A DNA stretch of 64,000 nucleotides, taken from Caulobacter sp. S45 (GTDB taxonomy: Bacteria > Pseudomonadota > Alphaproteobacteria > Caulobacterales > Caulobacteraceae). The stretch lies in NCBI RefSeq assembly GCF_009765965.1, contig NZ_LMUL01000014.1, positions 1,792,969 through 1,856,968 of the forward strand, in the 5' to 3' direction. Shown in pieces: positions 57,813-64,000 of this stretch (positions are counted from its first letter, which is position 1; the number at the start of each line of letters is the position of its first letter). Position numbers and translations under genes: made by a program. The notes beneath the pieces were generated by a model. It saw only the letters and a list, made by a program, of their open reading frames with translations, was not told the DNA's origin and did no database searches.

Positions 57813-60677
57813 TCAGTGCGCCTCGTCCCAGTTCGCCGCCCAGCGCGCGTCGACCGTCAGCGGCACCGACAGGGCCACCGCCGGCTCGGCCGCGCCCGAC
57901 ATCACCTCGGCGGCGAGCTTGCACAGGGCGTCGGCCTCGGCCTTGGGCGCCTCGAACACCAGTTCGTCGTGGACCTGCAGCAGCATGCGCGCGCTGAGGC
58001 CCGCCGTCTTCAGGGCCGCCGGCATGCGCATCATGGCCCGGCGGATGATGTCGGCGGCGGCGCCCTGGATCGGGGCGTTGATGGCGGCGCGCTCGGAGAA
58101 CTGGCGCTGGGCGGCCGACTTGGAGGCGATCTCGGGGATGTTGATCCGCCGGCCGAACAGCGTCGTGACGAACCCCTGCTCGCGCACCAGGGCGCGGGTC
58201 TTGTCCATATAGTCGCGGATGCCGGGGAAGCGCTCGAAATAGGTGCGGATATAGGCCCCGGCCTCGTCCTGGCGGATGCCGAGCTGGTTGGACAGGCCGA
58301 AGGCCGAGATGCCGTAGATGATGCCGAAATTGATCGCCTTGGCGCGCCTGCGCACCATCGGGTCCATGCCCTCGACCGGGACGCCGAACATCTCCGAGGC
58401 GGTCATGGCGTGGATGTCCAGGCCCCGGCGGAAGGCGTCCTTCAACTGCGGAATATCGCCGATGTGGGCCAGCAACCGCAGCTCGATCTGGGAATAGTCG
58501 GCCGAGACGATCACATTGCCCGGCTCGGCGATGAAGCAGGTGCGCAGCTTGCGCCCCTCATCCGTCCGGATCGGGATATTCTGTAGGTTGGGGTCCGACG
58601 ATGACAGCCGCCCGGTGGTGGTCGAGGCCAGCGAGAACGAGGTATGCACCCGCCCGGTCGCCGGCGCCACGGCCAGGACCAGGGCGTCGGTATAGGTGTT
58701 CTTCAGCTTGGCGATCTGGCGCCAGTCCAGGATGGCGCGCGGCAGGTCGTGGCCCTGCTCGGCCAGGTCCTCCATTACCTTGACGTCGGTGGACCAGGCC
58801 CCGGTGGCTGTGCGCTTGGCGCCCGGCAGGCCCAGCTCGCCGAACAGCACGTCGCCGATCTGCTTGGGGCTGCCGAGGTTGAAGGGGTGGCCGGCAAGCT
58901 GGTGCGCACGCGCCTCCGCCTCGACCATCTTGATCCCGAACTCGTGCGACAGGGCGCGCAGCCGGTCCGGATCGACCTTGATCCCGTGGCATTCCATCGC
59001 CGCCAGCACGGGCGGCATACCCCGCTCCAGCGTCTCGTAGACAGTGAGAAGCTTGGCCTTCAGCAGGCGCGGCTTGAGCACGTGATACAGCCGCAGGGTC
59101 ACGTCCGCGTCCTCGGCGGCGTAGGCGGTGGCGGTCTTCAGCTCCACCTGGGCGAAGCTGATCTCCTTCTTGCCGCTGCCGGCCACCTGCTTGAACGGGA
59201 TCGGGATGTGGCCGAGGTGAATCTGGGACAGCTCGTCCATGCCGTGGCCGTGCAGGCCCGCGTCCAGCACATAGGACATCAGCATGGTGTCCTCGATCGG
59301 CGCGACGTCGACGCCGTAACGGCTCATCACCGCCAGGTCGTACTTGGCGTTCTGCGCCACCTTCAGCACGCTCGGGTCTTCCAGCAGCGGCTTCAGCCGC
59401 GCGATGGCCGGCGACATCGGAATCTGGGTCCAGTCCTGGGCGGCCATCAGGTCCAGCCCCTCCGCGGCGCAGTGGCCCAGCGGGATGTAGACCGCCTGGC
59501 CCGGCGCTGTGGCCAGCGACACGCCGCATAGCCCGGACGCCGCCGAGGATAGGGAGTCGGTCTCGGTGTCGAAGGCGATCACCCCGGCCTCGAACGCGCG
59601 GGCGATCCAGGCGTCCAGCGTCTCCAGGTCCTGGATGCAGACATAGGCCGTGGGATCGATCGCCACCGCCTGGGGGGCCGAGACCATGGGCGCCGGGACC
59701 ATGCCGGGGCTGGCCTCCGACACCCGACGCGCCAGGGTGCGGAATTCCATCTCGTTGAGGAACTGGGCCAGGACGGCGGGATCGGGCGCGCGCACCACGA
59801 AGTCCGACACCGGATCGGGGACGGGCGCGTCGTCGGCGAGGGTGACGAGTTGGCGCGAGATGCGCACCTGGTCGGCGTGGGTCAGCAGGGTCTCGCGCCG
59901 CTTGGGCTGCTTGATCTCGCCCGCGCGCGCCAACAGCGAGTCCAGATCGCCAAACTCTTCGAGAAGCTGGACGGCGGTCTTGATGCCGATGCCCGGCGCG
60001 CCCGGCACGTTGTCGACGCTGTCGCCGGCCAGCGCCTGGACCTCGACCACCCGCTCGGGCGGCACCCCGAACTTCTCGATCACCTGCTCGCGGCAGATGC
60101 GGACCTGTTTGACCGGATCGAGCAGGCAGATCTGCTCGTTGACCAGTTGCATCAGGTCCTTGTCGGAGGAGACCACCACCACCTCGCCGCCAGCCTGGGC
60201 GACCCGGCGGGCGTAGGTGGCGATCACGTCATCGGCTTCATAGCCCTCCAGCTCGATGGCCGGCACGCCGAAGGCGCGGGTGGCCTCGCGGATCAGCGGG
60301 AACTGGGGGATCAGGTCGGCCGGCGGCGGCGGGCGGTGGGCCTTGTACTGCTCGTAGATCTTGGAGCGGAAGGTCTTCTCGCTGGCGTCGAACACCACCG
60401 CCAGGTGGGTCGGCGCGCCCAGGCCCTTGCCGTCGTCGCCGTCCTTGGTGTCGCAGATCAGCTTCCACAGCATGTTGCAGAAGCCCTGCACCGCACCCAC
60501 CGGCAGGCCGTCGGACTTTCGGGTCAAGGGCGGCAGGGCGTGGAAGGCGCGGAAGATGTAGCCCGACCCGTCCACCAGATACAGGCGCATGGGCTTTGCG
60601 GGATCGACCTCGATGGGGGCCGTGATCTCCACATCCGCATCCGCTTCGGCGGGATCGAGCAGGGTTATGTCGGTCAT
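57813..60677 (-). CDS. polA: DNA polymerase I
   Basis: 954 residues from the ATG at 60677. 5'-3' exonuclease domain (about residues 30-290): YLVDGSGYIFRAFHALPPL, VVVVSSDKDLMQLV, VQALAGDSVDNVPGAPGIGIKTAVQLLEEF; 3'-5' exonuclease domain with intact acidic residues (VIAFDTETDSL, KYDLAVMSRYG, EDTMLMSYVLDA); polymerase A palm with TTGRLSSSDPNLQNIPIRT, DYSQIELRLLAHIG, the O-helix RRRAKAINFGIIYGISAFGL and QVHDELVFEAP. All catalytic residues are present; fills gaps in repair and lagging-strand synthesis. An N-terminal addition of about 30 acidic residues (DPAEADADVEITAPIEVD) precedes the exonuclease. Confidence 0.98.
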   Translation of the reverse strand: MTDITLLDPAEADADVEITAPIEVDPAKPMRLYLVDGSGYIFRAFHALPPLTRKSDGLPVGAVQGFCNMLWKLICDTKDGDDGKGLGAPTHLAVVFDASEKTFRSKIYEQYKAHRPPPPADLIPQFPLIREATRAFGVPAIELEGYEADDVIATYARRVAQAGGEVVVVSSDKDLMQLVNEQICLLDPVKQVRICREQVIEKFGVPPERVVEVQALAGDSVDNVPGAPGIGIKTAVQLLEEFGDLDSLLARAGEIKQPKRRETLLTHADQVRISRQLVTLADDAPVPDPVSDFVVRAPDPAVLAQFLNEMEFRTLARRVSEASPGMVPAPMVSAPQAVAIDPTAYVCIQDLETLDAWIARAFEAGVIAFDTETDSLSSAASGLCGVSLATAPGQAVYIPLGHCAAEGLDLMAAQDWTQIPMSPAIARLKPLLEDPSVLKVAQNAKYDLAVMSRYGVDVAPIEDTMLMSYVLDAGLHGHGMDELSQIHLGHIPIPFKQVAGSGKKEISFAQVELKTATAYAAEDADVTLRLYHVLKPRLLKAKLLTVYETLERGMPPVLAAMECHGIKVDPDRLRALSHEFGIKMVEAEARAHQLAGHPFNLGSPKQIGDVLFGELGLPGAKRTATGAWSTDVKVMEDLAEQGHDLPRAILDWRQIAKLKNTYTDALVLAVAPATGRVHTSFSLASTTTGRLSSSDPNLQNIPIRTDEGRKLRTCFIAEPGNVIVSADYSQIELRLLAHIGDIPQLKDAFRRGLDIHAMTASEMFGVPVEGMDPMVRRRAKAINFGIIYGISAFGLSNQLGIRQDEAGAYIRTYFERFPGIRDYMDKTRALVREQGFVTTLFGRRINIPEIASKSAAQRQFSERAAINAPIQGAAADIIRRAMMRMPAALKTAGLSARMLLQVHDELVFEAPKAEADALCKLAAEVMSGAAEPAVALSVPLTVDARWAANWDEAH

Positions 60678-60744
60678 GCGGACAAGATAGGCGCTGACGG
60701 CGCCGGGGTCACGCCGCGCGACAGCCTTAGCGGAATCCAAACGG

Positions 60745-62583
60745 ATGGCCGGTATGAATGGCCGGATGAACGGCCCAGCGGCTCAATCCGCCGATTCCGA
60801 TATCGCCGAGGCCGGTCGGGGCGCCCGGTGCTCGTGGGCCTGGCCGGCAAATTTGACTCAGCGGTGGATGATCGTCTGCGTGAGCTTGTGCCTGCTCGCT
60901 TTCATTCTGATGCTGCTGAAATCGAGGGATTTGCGGCAAGCGGACGTCTTCCTGGTGAAGGAGGACCTGCAGGTCCTCGCGTTGGAGGGCGTGTTTCTAC
61001 TGCTGATGGCCAAGGGGTTGGCAGGTCGCGGCTTTCCGGCATGGGCGTGGCCCACCGCATGGCGGAGCGCCCGGGTCGTGGCGGCCCTCGCCGCCCTCGC
61101 CGTCCTGATTACGGGCCTGGTCGGATGGCGGTTGGTGTTCTCCCGCTATCCCCTTTCCTTGGACGAGTTCTTCGCGGTGTCCGACGCGACCACCTTCCAT
61201 CGCGGACTTTTCATTGCGCCCGTGCCGGCGATCTGGCGCGAGTATGTGCCCGCCCTCCAGCCGGAATTCGGCCTCCAGGTTCCGGGCCATGCGGTATGGA
61301 GTTCGGATTATCTGCCCCTGAACGCCGCCTTTCGCGGATTGCTCATGGCCGTAGGCGGAGCGGCCTGGGCCGGGCCGCTCTTGAGCGCCTTTTCGGTGGC
61401 GATGGTCTACGACATCGCGAAAGTCTTGTGGCCGGACAGGCCGGACGCCGCCGCCGTGGCTGCGGTGTTCCTGGCGAGCTCCTCCCAGCTCCTGTTCACG
61501 GCCATGACGCCCTACGCGATGTCTGCGCACCTGGCGCTGAATCTGACTTGGCTGCGCCTTTATCAAAGGGATAGCGGTTGGAGCGACGGAGCCGCCCTCG
61601 CCGTCGGCTGGGCCGCCTGCGGCCTGCATCAGCTCGTATTCCATCCCTTGTTGGTCGCGCCTTTTATCCTCCATGCCTTCGCCAGCGGTCGGTGGAGGCG
61701 CGCTGTCGTGTTCACGTGCGGATATGCGGCGATCGGGCTGTTCTGGATTCTGTACTGGCCCGTGATGTTCCATCTGATGGGTCTGGCCGCACCCCAGGGC
61801 AAGGGCGGCGGCGTACAGGCCTTCGCCGGCCACGTTCTGCAGCTGGTGTCCGAAAGCGACCCGCTGGAGGCGGTGCGCCTGATGGCCGAGAACCTGATCC
61901 GCTTCATCAGCTGGCAGAACCCTTTGATGGCGGTCCTGCTCTTCGCCGGTTTCGTCCCGGCTCTCCGAACCGGCGGAGCGCTACGCAACATGGCGGCGGC
62001 GTCGATCCTGACTCTGGCGACGGTGGCCCTCGTGATGCCCTATCAAGGCCTTGGATGGGGCTACCGCTATCTCCACGGCCTGCTCGGTTGCGCCTGCCTG
62101 ATCGCGGCCGCCGCCTACGTCGAGCTGACTCGGAGCGCCTGGTCGCCCCTCCTCGCGCGCAATGCGATCATGCTGTCCCTCGCCGCCTCAGTGCTCGTCC
62201 TTGCGCCTTGGCGGGCGTTGCAGGCCCACGCCGATGCGGCGCCGTTCGCGCGGGCAAGTCAGGCCATCAGCGCCGATACGGCCGATTTCGTTGTGGTGAA
62301 CGGGGGCGACGTCAGCGGGCTCGTGCGCAACGATCCCGGGTTGCGCGCCCGTCCGCTGGTGTTCGACTTGCAAGCCCTTTCCGCAAGCCAAGTGTACGCC
62401 CTTTGTCGTCGTGGGCGTGTGCATCTGTTCGACCGGAAGGACGCCGCCAAGGTCGGGATCGAAGTCCCGAAGGCGACGGCTATCGCGCGCCCCGCGCCGC
62501 AGGAATTGAAGATGCAGTCGATGGGTTGCGCATCCGTTCATGTCGTCAGGCCTCAACCAGCGTCGAGCGGAGTTTCGCTGTGA
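60745..62583 (+). CDS. GT-C-like polytopic membrane glycosyltransferase
   Basis: 612 residues. Multiple membrane helices from residue 41 on (WMIVCVSLCLLAFILMLL; VAALAALAVLITGLVGW and others), followed after the second or third helix by the acidic loop YPLSLDEFFAVSDATTF (Asp140, Glu141), the DxD/ExD-type first-loop motif of GT-C enzymes such as ArnT/PMT. These transfer sugars from polyprenyl-phosphate carriers on the outer face. The last 100 residues are extracytoplasmic and less hydrophobic. Donor and acceptor are unknown. The stop overlaps the next gene's GTG start, and a GtrA flippase-like gene follows, consistent with a polyprenyl-linked glycan pathway. Confidence 0.75.
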   Translation: MAGMNGRMNGPAAQSADSDIAEAGRGARCSWAWPANLTQRWMIVCVSLCLLAFILMLLKSRDLRQADVFLVKEDLQVLALEGVFLLLMAKGLAGRGFPAWAWPTAWRSARVVAALAALAVLITGLVGWRLVFSRYPLSLDEFFAVSDATTFHRGLFIAPVPAIWREYVPALQPEFGLQVPGHAVWSSDYLPLNAAFRGLLMAVGGAAWAGPLLSAFSVAMVYDIAKVLWPDRPDAAAVAAVFLASSSQLLFTAMTPYAMSAHLALNLTWLRLYQRDSGWSDGAALAVGWAACGLHQLVFHPLLVAPFILHAFASGRWRRAVVFTCGYAAIGLFWILYWPVMFHLMGLAAPQGKGGGVQAFAGHVLQLVSESDPLEAVRLMAENLIRFISWQNPLMAVLLFAGFVPALRTGGALRNMAAASILTLATVALVMPYQGLGWGYRYLHGLLGCACLIAAAAYVELTRSAWSPLLARNAIMLSLAASVLVLAPWRALQAHADAAPFARASQAISADTADFVVVNGGDVSGLVRNDPGLRARPLVFDLQALSASQVYALCRRGRVHLFDRKDAAKVGIEVPKATAIARPAPQELKMQSMGCASVHVVRPQPASSGVSL

Positions 62584-63443
62584 CTGAAAAGAGCCCCCTT
62601 ACCCGCGGCGAGATGGCCGATCATATCGTGGCGCGCCTTCAACAGGCCGGCGCCTCGATGAGGAGCGCTTTCAACGAACATGGGCGCGTCCCGTCATCCT
62701 TCGTCGACGACCTGCTGCCGGTGGATATGGCCCAAGCCATCCATGCCGCATTTCCCGATCATGGGCGCATGATGTTCAAGAACTCGATCAAGGAACGGAA
62801 GTTCGTCGCCGCCCAGATGGACGCCTATCCGGCCATCCTGGAAGAGATCGTCTACGCATTCCAAGACCCGCGCGTGCTGTACGAGGTCGCCGCCATCACC
62901 GGCCTACAGGCGCTTCAGCCGGACGCCGACCTCTATGCTGGAGGTCTCAGCGCCATGCCCAAAGGCGCATACCTCAAGCCCCACCTCGACAATTCCCACG
63001 ACGGCGCACGCGCGCGCTATCGCGTGCTCAACCTGCTTTATTATGTGACGCCGGATTGGCGCGAAGACTTCGGCGGCAATCTGCAGCTTTGGGACCAGGG
63101 GCCCAAGGGCGCGCCCCGAACCATACCCGCGCTGTTCAATCGCCTGGTGCTGATGGCGACCAATCGCACCTCTTGGCATTCGGTGCAGGAAGTTAAGCGC
63201 GACCAGACGCGATGCTGCGTCTCGAACTACTATTTTTCCTCCCAATCACCTGAGATGGCCGAATATTTTCACGCAACCTCATTTCGAGGCGAACCCGATC
63301 AGCCGTTATCGGATGCGATCATGCGGGCGGACAACGCTTTGCGCACCACGGTGCTGAAGACATTCGGCGCCAAGGTCTACAACAATCCGCATGTCTATCG
63401 CCGAACCGGCGAGGACAAGGGCGACGAGCCGAACCGCGCCTAG
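62580..63443 (+). CDS. 2-oxoglutarate-Fe(II) oxygenase
   Basis: 287 residues, GTG start at 62580 overlapping the preceding stop (GTGA), GGAG upstream. The prolyl-4-hydroxylase-like double-stranded helix is visible: iron ligands His135-x-Asp137 in YLKPHLDNSHD, distal His200 in SWHSVQEV and 2OG-binding Arg211 in RDQTRCCVSNYYF. MKxHxD-like spacing is normal. No signal peptide. Likely hydroxylates a peptide or small molecule. Convergent with gtrA, with only 10 bp between stops, and coupled to the GT-C-like gene, so a role in glycan or cell-surface modification is plausible. Confidence 0.9.
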   Translation: MTEKSPLTRGEMADHIVARLQQAGASMRSAFNEHGRVPSSFVDDLLPVDMAQAIHAAFPDHGRMMFKNSIKERKFVAAQMDAYPAILEEIVYAFQDPRVLYEVAAITGLQALQPDADLYAGGLSAMPKGAYLKPHLDNSHDGARARYRVLNLLYYVTPDWREDFGGNLQLWDQGPKGAPRTIPALFNRLVLMATNRTSWHSVQEVKRDQTRCCVSNYYFSSQSPEMAEYFHATSFRGEPDQPLSDAIMRADNALRTTVLKTFGAKVYNNPHVYRRTGEDKGDEPNRA

Positions 63444-63453
63444 AGCGTATGCG

Positions 63454-63852
63454 TCAAGCCGGCGCCTTCGAAGACGCCGCCCCCTCGCGAAACACCGCAA
63501 GCTGCATATAGCAGAAGCTGAAGGTCGAGGTGGCGACTAGATTGACGACGAAGGCCAGGCTCGGTCCGAGTCCAAGCACGCCGATCAGGAGTTGAAGCCC
63601 GGCAAGCGACACCAAGAATTGCAGGACGTAGCCGGCGACATATCCCGCCACATCCTTGAGGCCGCCCCATCCGCTCCGCCGGAACGTAAAGCGACGGTTG
63701 AGTGCATAGCTGATCGCGACCGTGACCAACCAGGCGATCGACGCCGCAATCAGATAACCCGTGTTCAGGCGGATAGCGCCTATGAAGATCGCGTAGTTGA
63801 GCAACGACATGGAGCCGCCGACGACTCCGAACCTCAGCAGCTTTGCGATCAT
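63454..63852 (-). CDS. GtrA-family membrane protein
   Basis: 132 residues from the ATG at 63852; a TTG at 63861 overlapping the upstream stop would add three. Four membrane helices: LLRFGVVGGSMSLLNYAIFIGAI, GYLIAASIAWLVTVAISYALN, VAGYVLQFLVSLAGLQLLIGVLG, LAFVVNLVATSTFSFCYMQLAVF. GtrA proteins are thought to flip polyprenyl-phosphate-linked sugars (RFGVVGG-N and NRRFTF are the family marks). Likely works with glycosyltransferases of the adjoining cluster. Confidence 0.93.
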   Translation of the reverse strand: MIAKLLRFGVVGGSMSLLNYAIFIGAIRLNTGYLIAASIAWLVTVAISYALNRRFTFRRSGWGGLKDVAGYVAGYVLQFLVSLAGLQLLIGVLGLGPSLAFVVNLVATSTFSFCYMQLAVFREGAASSKAPA

Positions 63853-63857
63853 CGGGC

Positions 63858-64000
63858 TCAATAGGAAACCGAATAGACGTAGGCCATCGCGCCATCCAGG
63901 GGTTTGGCCCAGGTGCGGCGGAACATCTCCCGATCCTCGCGCCGGCGCCGGCCGTCACGGATTAGGCGGGAGGTTTCTGTCAGGTCGTTGTGACGGCGTC
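63858..64000 (-). CDS. 3' end of an unidentified gene
   Basis: An open frame running in from the right edge ends in RREDREMFRRTWAKPLDGAM and YVYSVSY, 47 codons visible. Arg-rich, soluble in the visible part. Its stop lies six bases before the GtrA ATG, so it is probably in the same operon. No family can be assigned from this fragment. Confidence 0.55.
   Translation of the reverse strand, partial: RRHNDLTETSRLIRDGRRRREDREMFRRTWAKPLDGAMAYVYSVSY

Noticed and set aside
61578-63443. A 621-codon frame ending with the 2OG oxygenase
   Set aside because: The upstream part is an out-of-frame reading of the GT-C-like gene; a GTG start at 62580 with a ribosome-binding site fits the oxygenase.
63440-63958. 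A 172-codon minus-strand frame overlapping gtrA
   Set aside because: Different frame from the clear GtrA protein, with no membrane segments or motif.

Overview
The window is 64 kb of GC-rich, densely coding DNA that reads as the chromosome of an alphaproteobacterium of the Caulobacterales (Caulobacter/Phenylobacterium-like). Pointers are the ChvG/ChvI-HprK-EIIA-HPr cluster, the short alphaproteobacterial HprK, RpoH of the alphaproteobacterial type, a candidate CtrA box with a nearby GANTC site, and short intergenic palindromic repeats. No rRNA, CRISPR array, prophage or complete insertion sequence was seen. Two tRNA genes (Leu-CAG, Val-GAC) are present.

Layout. 1-10 kb, minus strand: a RodZ-like HTH membrane protein cut by the left edge, PtsP (EI-Ntr), an isolated CcmI, an EmrA-EmrB-OprM type tripartite efflux operon with an operator-like palindrome over its promoter, and an NDUFA9-like NAD-binding protein. 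10-17 kb, plus strand: rimP-nusA-ylxR-infB, preceded by a clear promoter and a strong intrinsic terminator inside the leader, and closed by another terminator. 17-20 kb: M28 peptidase, WYL regulator and an unknown small protein. 20-28.5 kb, plus strand: an RND efflux operon (OMF, adaptor, permease), then an alpha/beta hydrolase and an AroA of unusual type. 28.6-31.5 kb, minus strand: rnd-lptC-lptA-lptB. 31.9-33.3 kb: ahcY behind a perfect 20-bp palindrome. 33.5-36.5 kb: two unknown small proteins and a hybrid histidine kinase. 36.6-45 kb, minus strand: ettA, recQ, group III truncated haemoglobin, tRNA-Val, transaldolase, rpoH and the overlapping bioB-hisI-rluD set. 45.3-48.6 kb, plus strand: a degenerate aldo/keto reductase and a TPR glycosyltransferase. 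48.7-53.9 kb, minus strand: cysS and the chvI-chvG-hprK-EIIA-HPr regulatory chain. 54-57.7 kb: a large unknown protein, a divergent LuxR/SDR pair and a small unknown protein. 57.8-60.7 kb: polA. 60.7-64 kb: a cell-surface or glycan gene set (GT-C-like membrane protein, 2OG-Fe(II) oxygenase, GtrA, partial gene).

The most notable non-genic signal is a 148-bp element, bounded by G/C-rich hairpins, found as two copies in opposite orientation (21850-21997 and 48581-48728). One copy lies in frame inside the start of an RND adaptor gene and apparently rewrote its N-terminus; the other supplies the last residues of the TPR glycosyltransferase. Functionally the window joins the two ends of a nitrogen-type phosphotransferase chain (PtsP at one end; HPr, EIIA and HprK next to ChvG/ChvI at the other) with translation and RNA-maturation genes, envelope biogenesis (Lpt) and two drug-efflux systems.
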